Of a DNA stretch of 64,000 nt, positions 27,918 to 36,801 are shown piece by piece. The position numbers and the translations under genes were made by a program. Position 1 is the stretch's first letter; the number at the start of each line of letters is the position of its first letter. Location: NCBI GenBank assembly GCA_014237975.1, contig JABACA010000009.1:1-64000 (forward strand), in the 5' to 3' direction. A model generated the notes under the pieces. It was not told the DNA's origin. It was given only the letters and a program-made list of their open reading frames with translations, and made no database searches. The DNA comes from Mariniblastus sp. GTDB taxonomy: Bacteria; Planctomycetota; Planctomycetia; Pirellulales; Pirellulaceae.

Positions 27918-29567
27918 TTAATTTTTTGCGTTACCGAGATGCTTGTCCTGCCATTCCTGTGTCATTTCTCCGGTCACCGTTTCGTCCCCGTAGATCGATT
28001 GAAGATCCTCCAAGCGTGTTTTCATTTTGGCGACCACGTTGGCATATTCCGGGTTGGCATATTGGTTAGTCAATTCGTCCGGATCCGTCTGCAGATCATA
28101 CAGCTCCCATTGATCAAACTGGTAGAAGTGCATCAACTTGTAGCGGTCCGTTCGAACGCCATTGTGTTTGGCCACCATGTGAACGCTGGGATAGGCATAG
28201 TAATGGTAGTAAACAGAATCGCGCCATTCCGGTTTTTCACCCTTCAGTAAGGGGACCAGTGAGCGACCTTGCATGTCGGGCGGAACGGAGGCGCCGGCCA
28301 TCTCCAGGAACGTCTGGGCGTAGTCCAGGTTTTGTACCAGATGCGTATCAACGCTGGCCGGCTGGGTGACACCGGGCCACTTTACAATCAATGGCATCTT
28401 AAGCGATTCTTCGTACATCCAACGCTTGTCAAACCAGCCGTGATCCCCCAGGTAAAATCCTTGATCCGACGAGTAGATGAAGATGGTGTTGTCGGCCAAC
28501 CCGGATTGTTCGAGGTATTTCATCAATCGGCCGACGCTGTCGTCGACGCCCCGCACACAGCGCAGGTAGTTCTTGATGTAGCGTTGGTACTTCCAGCGTA
28601 CGAGGTCTTTCCCTTTTAATTGTGCTTTTTGCAAAAGTTCATTTCTGGGTCCAAAAGCCGCATGCCACTTGGCCAACTGTTGTTCGTTCATCTTGGTTAA
28701 ATTCCGAGTACCGGACCGATCGGTGGGCAATCCCTTGGGTGGCATCCACGGTTCGGTCGGTTCCATGAACAGGTCGTGAACCGTACTCATGTGGCGATCG
28801 ATTTCCATTTCCTGGGCCCGTACCACGGCAGCATTATCCTGGTAACGGTCAAACAGTGTATCGGGTTCCGGTAAATCCCCTTCCGCGTACAAGTCGAGGT
28901 GTCGGGCAGCCGGCATCCAGCATCGGTGCGGTGCTTTGTGTTGGCACATCAACATAAACGGTTTGTCGGTGTCGCGATTTTGCAGCCACTCGACGGCCAA
29001 GTCGGTGACGATATCGGTGCAATGACCCTCAATAATCCGATTGCCAACGTCGGACAGCAGGATTGGGTTGTAATAAGCCCCCTGCCCTTTGAGAACTTCC
29101 CAGTAGTCGTAGCCTTGGGGATCGGTTCCCAGATGCCATTTGCCGATCATGGCCGTTTGATAACCCGCTTTTTGCAGCAACTTTGGAAACGTCTGTTGGT
29201 CACCGTTGAAGCGGTTGCCGTTGTCCATAAAGCCGTTGATATGGCTATGTTTGCCGGTTTGAATGACAGCCCGGCTGGGGCCACAAATGGAATTGGTGCA
29301 AAAGCTGTTGCGGAACAGCATCCCCTGACGTGCCAGCTGGTCAATATTGGGCGTCGGATTGACTTGCTTGAGAAACCCGTTGTAGGCGCCGATGGCGTGC
29401 GTTGCGTGATCATCCGAGAAAACAAAAACGATGTTGGGTTGTTTTTTGACTGTTTCCGAACGTTTTGACGTGTCTGCCAAAACCGGCAAAGTAACGACGA
29501 GAGAAACAGACAAAAAAGTCGTTTCAGCAATTTTGCGGCGAAAGTTCATTCTGGGTAAACAGCTCAT
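27918..29567 (-). CDS. Sulfatase (CGPSR active site)
   Basis: This is a third secreted sulfatase. The export signal is [27 protein letters not shown] supplies the first metal aspartates, and [13 protein letters not shown] (Cys95 from ATG 29567) is the canonical formylglycine motif. GKWHLGT and a [11 protein letters not shown] block give the remaining active-site residues. The C-terminal part with [15 protein letters not shown] is typical of the family. ATG at 29549 is an alternative start; neither has a good ribosome site. It faces away from the YbjN-like gene. With the neighbouring propeller and another sulfatase it forms a catabolic cluster. Confidence 0.92.
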   Translation of the reverse strand: MSCLPRMNFRRKIAETTFLSVSLVVTLPVLADTSKRSETVKKQPNIVFVFSDDHATHAIGAYNGFLKQVNPTPNIDQLARQGMLFRNSFCTNSICGPSRAVIQTGKHSHINGFMDNGNRFNGDQQTFPKLLQKAGYQTAMIGKWHLGTDPQGYDYWEVLKGQGAYYNPILLSDVGNRIIEGHCTDIVTDLAVEWLQNRDTDKPFMLMCQHKAPHRCWMPAARHLDLYAEGDLPEPDTLFDRYQDNAAVVRAQEMEIDRHMSTVHDLFMEPTEPWMPPKGLPTDRSGTRNLTKMNEQQLAKWHAAFGPRNELLQKAQLKGKDLVRWKYQRYIKNYLRCVRGVDDSVGRLMKYLEQSGLADNTIFIYSSDQGFYLGDHGWFDKRWMYEESLKMPLIVKWPGVTQPASVDTHLVQNLDYAQTFLEMAGASVPPDMQGRSLVPLLKGEKPEWRDSVYYHYYAYPSVHMVAKHNGVRTDRYKLMHFYQFDQWELYDLQTDPDELTNQYANPEYANVVAKMKTRLEDLQSIYGDETVTGEMTQEWQDKHLGNAKN

Positions 29568-29701
29568 GCTTGTACTTTTGGGGTAGATTGATCGAATGAG
29601 GTAAGCCTTCAGAAAATACCATCTTAATTTACTGGAATCGAATTTGTAGTCGACTAACATATAGGCAAAAGGATTGACGGCAAAACGGAGGTGCCTTTTA
29701 A

Positions 29702-30115
29702 ATGATAAGTGAAACCAGCTTGCCTGGTATGAATAATGAAGCTGTTGACAGTCTGATTCGCACGTATGGTAGTCACGTCGACGGGGTTTACGGGGCTTGG
29801 CGTTTCCAGTTGGATTCCGTGCTGATGTATTGCATCACGGATGAAAAACACAATCGTCTTCGTATTATTGCGCCGATTGCCAACGTTGACGAACTTTCGG
29901 ACAAGGTTCTTCGCGAATGTCTGTCTGCAAATTTCGATCGAACCTTGGACGCCCGTTATTGTATTCATGATGAAACGGTCTGGGGCGCCTTCATTCATCC
30001 ATTCGACTCACTCTCTGAAGAGCAGTTTCAGTCGGCCTTGTTGCAGGTTTCTTCGGTTGCCAAGAATTTTGGTAGCTCCTATTCCAGTGGACAGCTTGTT
30101 TTTGGCGGAAAGTAA
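29702..30115 (+). CDS. YbjN/CesT-like small protein
   Basis: A 137-residue acidic protein with alternating strands and helices that resembles the YbjN (type III secretion chaperone-like) fold: [22 protein letters not shown] and a late helix [26 protein letters not shown] sits 9 bases before ATG 29702, so the start is secure. It lacks a signal peptide and is probably cytoplasmic. It is transcribed alone, between two minus-strand sulfatases. No type III secretion genes are present. Its function is unknown; family members are often used as chaperones or sensors. Confidence 0.55.
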   Translation: MISETSLPGMNNEAVDSLIRTYGSHVDGVYGAWRFQLDSVLMYCITDEKHNRLRIIAPIANVDELSDKVLRECLSANFDRTLDARYCIHDETVWGAFIHPFDSLSEEQFQSALLQVSSVAKNFGSSYSSGQLVFGGK

Positions 30116-30190
30116 ATACCCGCCCTGTCTTGTACCGTGTCTGCCAGTTCATTCACGTTCAACGGCAACTGCCGGTTGTTCCGAGGGCCG

Positions 30191-32227
30191 TTAGTTGTTC
30201 TTCAGGTAGGCAACGTCCTTGCCGCCCTCGTACTGATCGTGCAGATCGGCCAGCTGTTGCTTGCTGATCCACTGGATTCGGGTTTCTCCGTTCGCTTCCA
30301 CAAATTCAAGCAGGCAATAGCGAGAAGATTTAGCGTCAACAATTGGCATGATGTGCCAACCTCTCAGTTGTCCGTCTTGTACCATGGCAACTGAAACCAG
30401 CATCGGCTTGCGGGTTTTTAATTGCTTGTCGATAAAAGCGATTTTTTCTGCACCCGTTTCAAAAACCTGTTGTTCAAAAACGATGTTCGGATGTTTCTTC
30501 CTGATGGCTTCGGCCACACTGACAAAGTTGTTCCTCGGCACGGCTTGACCCTTACCCAGTTGTTTGTCCAGGTCAAAGTCGTCCTGGAAGGTGGTGAAAT
30601 CAACCTGCTTGACCTTGGCAGCGCGTAAAATCATTTCATACCCCGTCGGGATACAACCGGTTTGAGGCCGGCGTTGATGAACGGCAAACTTTTTCCAGTT
30701 GGGAAATACTGACGCGTTTTTATTATTCTTCTTTTTGCCGTTCTTCTTTTTTTCTGCTTGTCCCACTTCTTGGGCCAGACGATCCCAGCGAGTTTTCATT
30801 TTCTGGAATTGAGCCGGGTTTGTTTTTGCCAAATTGGTGAGTTCAGTACGATCGTTTTTCAGGTTATAGAGTTCGAAAGGCTGGGTGTTCTTGTTGACAA
30901 GTTTCCAGTTGCCCGATCGCAGGGCGTTGTTCTTGCCATAAAAAGAAAAATAGATGTCTTGCAGGTCGCGTTTTTTTCCCTCAAAAACGGGCCGCAGGCT
31001 CGTCCCGCGCCCGGGGCCGACTGGTTTTTCGTTGTATTGAGTCGGATAGCTGGAACCGGCCAGGTCCAGGCAGGTCGCCATGATGTCAACGATATGGCCC
31101 GGTTGCTGTGTAATGCGGCCGGGTTGATCTATTCGGTTTGGCCAATGCACGATCATGGGTGTCGTGATTCCGCCTTCGTGTTGATTTTGTTTGTATTCCC
31201 GGAATGGTGTGTTGCAGGCATGAGCCCATCCTTGATCGTACGTCCAGTACGAGTCCGGGTTCCAGGGCATCAGGTTTTTCTTACGTGTTTGCTCGTGAGT
31301 GCGCTGAAAGGGGCAGGCCCCGTTGTCACTCAAAAACATGACGATCGTGTTCTCGTCTTTGCCTTGTTGCTCCAGAGCCGCCAGCAAGCGACCGATATTC
31401 TGATCAACCCGATCAATCATCGCCGCATAGGTCGCCATCAAGAGTTGTTCTGTCTTCTGTTCTGTTTCCTGCAGGGAATCCCAGTCCGCTACATTTTCGG
31501 GCCGCGGTGCAGGGCGAACGGATTTGTCAAAAAGGCCTAATTCCTGTTGCCGTTTGAATCGTTCCTGTCGCAACTGATCCCAGCCCGTTGAATATTGGTT
31601 CAAGTACTTTTTGACGTCCGTTTCGGGTGCCTGCAGTGGGTAATGGGGCGCGTTAAAAGCAACGTAAAGGAAAAAAGGCTTGTCGGGGCTGGTTGAGTTT
31701 TCTAAAAAGTCGATAGCAAAATCGATATTGGCGTCCGTCGTGTAAAAGCCATTGTCGGGTACTTGCCAGGGTTCCCGGTCCAGTCGGAACGTGTCATCTC
31801 CCCGAAAGAAATTGGTGGCGCCACTCAGGTGACCAAAATACCTGTCGAAACCACGATCGTTTGGCAGTGAATCCAGGTGCCATTTACCGGTCATCAACGT
31901 CGTATAACCGGCCGCCGACAGGGCTTCTGCAATGGTAACGCAGTTTTCCAGTTTTTGATTGTTAACTTCCGGGTAGTATCGCCCACTGAGCAAGGTGGAC
32001 CGCGTTGTTTCACACTTGGCACAATTGTAAAACTGGGTGAATCTCAATCCATTGCGAGCCAAACGGTCCAGCTGGGGCGTTTTTATTTCGCTGCCGTAAC
32101 AGCCCAGATCTGAGAACCCCAGGTCATCGACCATGAGCAAGACAATGTTGGGCCGCTCATCCGCAAGCAGATTCAGCGGTGCCGTGGCCAAGATTAACAA
32201 CAACAAAACACGGGCTGTGAAATTCAT
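30191..32227 (-). CDS. Sulfatase with C-terminal C39-peptidase-like domain
   Basis: The first 480 residues form a secreted sulfatase: signal peptide (LLLLILATAPLNLLA), NIVLLMVDDLG, modification site CETTRSTLLSG (Cys72), GKWHL and SDNG. The modification site lacks the usual proline of CxPxR. A lysine- and asparagine-rich linker (KKKNGKKKNNKN) joins a further 175 residues with the outline of a papain-like C39 peptidase: QTGCIPTGYEMIL (Cys525), GWHIMPIVDA (His625, Asp631) and late beta strands. So one protein would both remove sulfate and contain a cysteine-protease fold. Activity of the second domain is not proven; it could be a bacteriocin-like or structural C39 form. It is the last of the four sulfatases. 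Confidence 0.8.
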   Translation of the reverse strand: MNFTARVLLLLILATAPLNLLADERPNIVLLMVDDLGFSDLGCYGSEIKTPQLDRLARNGLRFTQFYNCAKCETTRSTLLSGRYYPEVNNQKLENCVTIAEALSAAGYTTLMTGKWHLDSLPNDRGFDRYFGHLSGATNFFRGDDTFRLDREPWQVPDNGFYTTDANIDFAIDFLENSTSPDKPFFLYVAFNAPHYPLQAPETDVKKYLNQYSTGWDQLRQERFKRQQELGLFDKSVRPAPRPENVADWDSLQETEQKTEQLLMATYAAMIDRVDQNIGRLLAALEQQGKDENTIVMFLSDNGACPFQRTHEQTRKKNLMPWNPDSYWTYDQGWAHACNTPFREYKQNQHEGGITTPMIVHWPNRIDQPGRITQQPGHIVDIMATCLDLAGSSYPTQYNEKPVGPGRGTSLRPVFEGKKRDLQDIYFSFYGKNNALRSGNWKLVNKNTQPFELYNLKNDRTELTNLAKTNPAQFQKMKTRWDRLAQEVGQAEKKKNGKKKNNKNASVFPNWKKFAVHQRRPQTGCIPTGYEMILRAAKVKQVDFTTFQDDFDLDKQLGKGQAVPRNNFVSVAEAIRKKHPNIVFEQQVFETGAEKIAFIDKQLKTRKPMLVSVAMVQDGQLRGWHIMPIVDAKSSRYCLLEFVEANGETRIQWISKQQLADLHDQYEGGKDVAYLKNN

Positions 32228-32415
32228 GGAATCAAGGTTTGGGCAGGGTGGAAGTGAAGGGTTAAACAGCGGTTCTTTGACTCAAACATCGTCGCACATT
32301 TTTGTCAACTTTGTTTGTATCCCACGACCTTGTCATTCTAATTGCATTGAGCGAACCCGTCTGCACAAAAACGATGCCAGCCATTAGCAGGTCGGTAACG
32401 TCCGCGTAAGGACGG

Positions 32416-33552
32416 CTATTTTTTTTCACCGTCTTTTTTCAAGCTTTGTTCTTCCTTCAATGACTTGAGATCTTTCAGAAACTTTTCCAGATCAGCCTTG
32501 ATTTCAGGCTTTGCATTTTCGACCGCAAGGGTTTGGATTTGAATGGCTTCGTCCATCTTGCCTTGCATCAATGCCAGGTGTGCCTGGGTGTCCAGAATGG
32601 CACCATCTTTGGGATCGCCAGTCACCGCCAGGTCGATGGCTCGGCGAGCTGCGTCGACCAGTGGCTTTTTAACATCTTCGCCAGCTACTTTCATCTCGAC
32701 GATGCCCCAGGCCAGTTGATTCAGCATTCCTGGATCGTCTTTGTTTTCTTCAATCATCTGGTGAAATGCTTCGATTGACCGGGGGTCATTGGTTGAGATC
32801 AGAATGGAAAATCGAATCATCTTTACTTGGCTGTCTGCGTCGCTTCCGTCGGGAGCTTTTTCAATCAACTCGTCCATCAAGGTGAGCGATTCCCTGAACT
32901 TTCCTTCCCGTAACAGCGCCATGGCTTGTTGCATCCCGGCGTCAACTTCCTGGCGAATTTTAAAGTTGGTTGCAAACTCCTGGCGGTCCCATTTATCGTT
33001 GACGACGGCGGTCAATGGCTGGTCCAATTCAATGGGATGGCCAATCCAGTCAATTCGTCCATCTTTGCCAACGATGAAGGCAGTCGGAATACCATTTTGA
33101 CGGGCCGCTTGCATGTAAGCTTTTTGGACCGAGCCATCAGGATCGGTCGTCAGGCAATAGTTATTGGTCAATTGGCTGAATGTTTGATCTTGCCCGGTCA
33201 CATTCTTCTTTAGAAATTCTTCTACCGTCTCCAGGTCTTCTTCGCTGACGCTGATAATCTGGACACCTTGGTCGGCAAATTCACTTTGCAGCTTGCTGAT
33301 ATGCGGCATGCTGGCGACACAGGGACCACACCAGGTGGCCCAGAATTCGACGACGTAGACTTTGCCGGTCTGGAATTCTTTGACGACTGGAAATTTGCCA
33401 TCGCCGTTGGACAGCCAATGTTCCACGTCAATCGACGGGGCTTTGGAACCAATGGTCAATACTTCATCACCGACCAAGCTGGACGTTGAAACAAGGCTGG
33501 ACGTGACCAGGATTAGGATCAATTTTGGCAAGGTTAGATTGAAAAATCTCAT
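32416..33552 (-). CDS. TlpA-like thioredoxin with TPR-type C-terminal half
   Basis: This exported thiol-disulfide protein has a signal peptide (LILILVTSSLVSTSS), then a redoxin domain with WATWCGPC (WCGPC at residues 74-78) and the cis-proline block NGIPTAFIVG. About 180 C-terminal residues are helical and TPR-like (AMALLREGKFRESLTLMDELI, MDEAIQIQTLAV), ending in a charged tail. The architecture occurs in planctomycetes and probably reduces periplasmic thiols, for instance during cytochrome c maturation, although no such genes are here. ATG 33552 is the start, with AAGGA 10 bases before it. The 78 extra residues in the track are upstream sequence. Confidence 0.85.
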   Translation of the reverse strand: MRFFNLTLPKLILILVTSSLVSTSSLVGDEVLTIGSKAPSIDVEHWLSNGDGKFPVVKEFQTGKVYVVEFWATWCGPCVASMPHISKLQSEFADQGVQIISVSEEDLETVEEFLKKNVTGQDQTFSQLTNNYCLTTDPDGSVQKAYMQAARQNGIPTAFIVGKDGRIDWIGHPIELDQPLTAVVNDKWDRQEFATNFKIRQEVDAGMQQAMALLREGKFRESLTLMDELIEKAPDGSDADSQVKMIRFSILISTNDPRSIEAFHQMIEENKDDPGMLNQLAWGIVEMKVAGEDVKKPLVDAARRAIDLAVTGDPKDGAILDTQAHLALMQGKMDEAIQIQTLAVENAKPEIKADLEKFLKDLKSLKEEQSLKKDGEKK

Positions 33553-34088
33553 TGACACGTTTTCCTTGTAGGGCAGGTTAGCTGGATGCCGCAGGCGGTC
33601 CGATCGCGAAACAAAGTATAGGCGCAAACCTGATTTATCCAAAGGGTGAGAGGGCTGATTTGGTCGTGTCACCGACCGAGTTTCGACTCGCGGCGCCTCG
33701 ATTGACTTGCCGTGTTTTTTCGCTTGACCGTCAATGATGCTGGATAGCCTGTGTGTCTTCAGTACGACTCCCGCAGAAACGGTCACCAGAATTCACGAAC
33801 AATTAGATTGATTTCATGGACACTTCTCGACCGGTCGTGGGGGAATCTCTCCGCCCCGCTAGTCGCGTGGTCGTGGACAAGCAGGAAATGCGAGACCGGG
33901 AAGAAAACACAGGAAAAACCTAGGCAAGTCATCGCCTGCCAGGCAGTCCTTTGCGACCAGGGAGGGTCGTTCGGTCGTACAGGGAAGAGGGTTGAATCCA
34001 CCCGGAGTTTTTCTGTTTCGGTCCAAGCTTAACCGATTGCCCAATTCGTGGCATAATCTGTGGGACGGAATATCGAACTGGAACCAAG
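33553..34088. other. 536-bp non-coding region between TlpA-like gene and unknown gene
   Basis: The overlapping ORFs of 70-90 residues in this region show no family features. I see no RNA gene, repeat or terminator. The only candidate signal is the minus-strand promoter listed separately. Confidence 0.5.
33615..33642 (-). promoter_or_regulatory. Possible sigma-70-type promoter of the TlpA-like gene
   Basis: On the minus strand TTGGAT is followed by 16 bases and TATACT, whose match to TATAAT is 5 of 6. It lies about 60 bp before ATG 33552. The -35 match is weak (3 of 6). Confidence 0.35.
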
Positions 34089-34712
34089 ATGAACTTTTGC
34101 ACGACACCCAATACCGAAGTCAAACTACTCAGCGAAAGATGCCAGGCGATCAAAGAATTGGCAGGCTATCGGAAACCGCAAAGAGGTGACGCGTTCCCCA
34201 GTCCGAACCAGTTGGCTCGGATAGCCTGCGCGGATCTGGAATCCGATCTTGATGCACGATTTAACGGCTTGCGATCCGGGTTTGGGTTCAAGCGTCGTGA
34301 CCTCACTGTGGACGGACCAATTGATGGTGCAGGTACGATTTCGACTCCCGCCTTTCGATACCACATCAATGTGGAAGTGGACTCCAGTGACACGAGTCGG
34401 GTTATCTGGCGACGGGTGATTTCCGATGTTGTGGATGCAGAATCTGTCTTTAGCAGGTCGTTCCAGGATGTGTTTATGGACGAGTTCCGGGTCTTGGAAA
34501 TTCAGCTTCGAGACGCTTTGAATGTCGAAGAAATCATCGATCGTGTCGAGGAAGCCGGAAACGATCAGATACAGATCGACTACGATCGCCATGCCAGTTG
34601 GTGCGAAATCAAAACGGCAGCAGTGGATTTAACCGTTCGAGTGCAGCAGGAAACCATCCGGGTGATTAGTTCAAAGAGTATTACGCCGCGAAATTTGGTT
34701 ACTCAGTACTAA
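34089..34712 (+). CDS. Hypothetical protein
   Basis: I do not recognise this 207-residue protein. It has no signal peptide or membrane segment, is acidic, and is probably cytoplasmic. It begins with a helix (VKLLSERCQAIKELAGY), has a charged centre (FRYHINVEVDSSDTSRVIWRRVISD), and ends with strands (TVRVQQETIRVISSKS). The codon pattern and length suggest a real gene, and its start ATG follows AAGAT weakly. The closest neighbours, a TlpA-like gene and ftr, give no clue. Confidence 0.55.
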   Translation: MNFCTTPNTEVKLLSERCQAIKELAGYRKPQRGDAFPSPNQLARIACADLESDLDARFNGLRSGFGFKRRDLTVDGPIDGAGTISTPAFRYHINVEVDSSDTSRVIWRRVISDVVDAESVFSRSFQDVFMDEFRVLEIQLRDALNVEEIIDRVEEAGNDQIQIDYDRHASWCEIKTAAVDLTVRVQQETIRVISSKSITPRNLVTQY

Positions 34713-34896
34713 AAAATAAAAAAACAGTTTATCCAAGACACGGCTTGTGATTCAGCCGAGACCAATGATTGCTAACCATGTCTCGCGCTGGGGCCTTCCA
34801 TCACCTGGTGAATGAAGGGCAACGGGCCTGCCGTGCCAGAACCGTGGCGACCGCGGTTGAGCGGCAAGCGAAACAGCCCACTCGATTCGTGGTGGC

Positions 34897-35805
34897 TCAC
34901 TCCAGGAAATCGCTCATGATTTGCTTCAGATAGAAATGGTGTTTGCCTAATTTCCCGCCGTAATTACCTGCTGAGATCAACAAAATGTCTGATGACAGGG
35001 CAGCTTGAATGCCGTGGGCCATTGCCTTGGCAACCTGTTCGAAACTCTCGCCATCAATCACAATTTCGTAAACGCAGTTGGCTTGTGGGTGAATGTCGGA
35101 ATCTACCCTTCCCCTCAGCGATGGGCAATGTCGATCGGATGTCGACGCAACCAGCCCGTCGTACCTGGAACCTACCTTGCTTCCACTCCGCACGACGCCG
35201 CCCGGGAAAGGCGTAATTACGCCGGGGCAGTTAGCGATAACCGCCGTACTGCGACGCACTGCCGCCAAACCAGACGGCTGGTCGCGACTTTGAACCAGAA
35301 AATTGCCGCCGCCTATTCCAGCCCGGATCCCCACTTCGCTTTCAACCAGGAATTCACCATCCATGACAGGAATTCGCCAATATCGGCGATCGCCAATCAC
35401 TTTGCTTTTTTGAAAACCGTCACCAAAAAATCTCAAATGGTCACCCAGCGGGGCATTGGATTCGGACCCCGGCAAGCCGTCAAAAACGGCTGTGGTCGGG
35501 CACGTCATCAAACACTGCCCGGTGCGTTTCTGGATCGATTTTGTCAGCTTCGCATCGTCAAAGCCAAAAACCAGCAGGGCCGCCCCCACTCGCCCGTCGA
35601 AGGTGTCAGTCGGCTCCAGGTGACGTTCGACACCAACCTCGGCGTCACATTGAATTACGCTGGATCCAAAACCACAAAATTCACGGACAGCCGCATCCAG
35701 CCAGTAGGCGTCAATCGCCGTGACTATCAAGCGGGCATACCGCATTGAAAATGCTTCGGCAAACGTATCTTCAATTTCGGTTGAGTGGGTGGGTCCGGTC
35801 GACAT
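34897..35805 (-). CDS. ftr: Formylmethanofuran:tetrahydromethanopterin formyltransferase
   Basis: This enzyme (Ftr, FhcD in bacteria) moves a formyl group between methanofuran and H4MPT in the C1 pathway shared by methanogens, methylotrophs and planctomycetes. The N-terminal IEDTFAEAF, the FCGFGSSVIQCDAEVGVE block, the TGQCLMTCPTTAVFDG segment and the C-terminal ISAGNYGGKLG are family signatures over 302 residues, a normal length. The start is ATG 35805, just inside a TTG. None of the usual partners (fhcA, fhcB, fhcC, mch, mtdB, fae) is in the window, so this gene is detached from the pathway cluster. It is divergent from plsC, across a 196-bp gap. Confidence 0.93.
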   Translation of the reverse strand: MSTGPTHSTEIEDTFAEAFSMRYARLIVTAIDAYWLDAAVREFCGFGSSVIQCDAEVGVERHLEPTDTFDGRVGAALLVFGFDDAKLTKSIQKRTGQCLMTCPTTAVFDGLPGSESNAPLGDHLRFFGDGFQKSKVIGDRRYWRIPVMDGEFLVESEVGIRAGIGGGNFLVQSRDQPSGLAAVRRSTAVIANCPGVITPFPGGVVRSGSKVGSRYDGLVASTSDRHCPSLRGRVDSDIHPQANCVYEIVIDGESFEQVAKAMAHGIQAALSSDILLISAGNYGGKLGKHHFYLKQIMSDFLE

Positions 35806-36001
35806 CAATTCAAGTCAAAAACAGGTTCTTTAGTTCCATCTCGTCCATTGGAACGGACTCATTTGAGGTCGACAATCCGTTTGGTTTCAAATTATTATGG
35901 ACATTACACGACGTTCTTGGACTCGGTCGTTGAGATTGCCCTGTTAGGTACAGTGGCCATGTCGATGCGGCCAACGATTTTTGCCATTGCAATCGACGGA
36001 T

Positions 36002-36670
36002 ATGTTTTCAAATTACTTCACCAACGATCCTCCCCGTTCACTTTATCAGCGGTGTTTCTATCGATTTTGGCAATGGTTTTGGCAAATGTTCCTGTTGGTG
36101 GTCTACAACGTCCGAGTCCACAACCAACATTTGCTGCCCATGTCGGGAGCCACATTGCTTTGTTCGAATCATCAAAGCAACCTCGATCCGATCGTGATTG
36201 GCTGCATTTCACCCCGTCGTCTTAACTTCCTTGCAAAAAAAGGATTATTCAAATTTCCCATGGGCATGATCCTGAGAACGCTCGATTGCATCTCTATCGA
36301 TCGAACCGGGATGGGGATTGGCGGCATGAAGGAGACACTGCGAAGGCTCAAGAAAAAACAGCCGATCTTGATTTTTCCGGAGGGTCAGCGAAGTTGGGAT
36401 GGCAATTTGTTGCCACTAATGAATGGTTTTGTTGCCTTGGTCAAGAGAGTTCCGACCAAGATTGTCCCTATAGGAATCGAAGGTGCTCACGATGCCTGGC
36501 CGCGCGGTGCGAAGTATCCCAGACCGGGCCAGGTTCAGGTGGTTGTCGGACAACCGATCGACCATGCAGAGATCGTGGGATTATCTGATGAAGAAATAAC
36601 CCAATTGCTGTTTGACAGGATGCGTGAATGCCTGCTGGAAGCCCGTCGCCACTACCATCACGTGGGCTGA
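36002..36670 (+). CDS. plsC: 1-acyl-sn-glycerol-3-phosphate acyltransferase
   Basis: PlsC-type membrane-associated enzyme that adds the second acyl chain to lysophosphatidic acid in phospholipid synthesis. Block I NHQSNLD (residues 56-62) carries the catalytic His and Asp, and block III FPEGQRS (near 130) binds the glycerol phosphate. An N-terminal hydrophobic segment (FWQWFWQMFLLVVYNV) anchors it. I use ATG 36002; the TTG at 35981 adds seven residues. A block II-like stretch (CISIDRTG) follows the expected spacing. It lies 131 bp upstream of the MFS transporter on the same strand. Other acyltransferase substrates such as lysolipids cannot be excluded. Confidence 0.85.
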   Translation: MFSNYFTNDPPRSLYQRCFYRFWQWFWQMFLLVVYNVRVHNQHLLPMSGATLLCSNHQSNLDPIVIGCISPRRLNFLAKKGLFKFPMGMILRTLDCISIDRTGMGIGGMKETLRRLKKKQPILIFPEGQRSWDGNLLPLMNGFVALVKRVPTKIVPIGIEGAHDAWPRGAKYPRPGQVQVVVGQPIDHAEIVGLSDEEITQLLFDRMRECLLEARRHYHHVG

Positions 36671-36801
36671 TGACCCTTAGGTGATGCCTGGGCTGTGGCG
36701 GTGGCTGGAAGATCGGGTAAAGCGGTGGATGTACGGTTCGCAAACCGACCCAAACGAGTTATGGTTGGACGGAAACATGTGGAAGCAAAAGTAGAAGCGG
36801 T

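Noticed and set aside
30715-30765. T-rich low-complexity stretch resembling a terminator
   Set aside because: It encodes the Lys/Asn-rich linker of the sulfatase fusion on the minus strand.
33751-34107. Overlapping 70-90-aa ORFs on both strands
   Set aside because: Mutually exclusive frames, no ribosome site or recognisable domain.
35005-35748. 247-aa plus-strand ORF over ftr
   Set aside because: Shadow of the well-conserved ftr gene.
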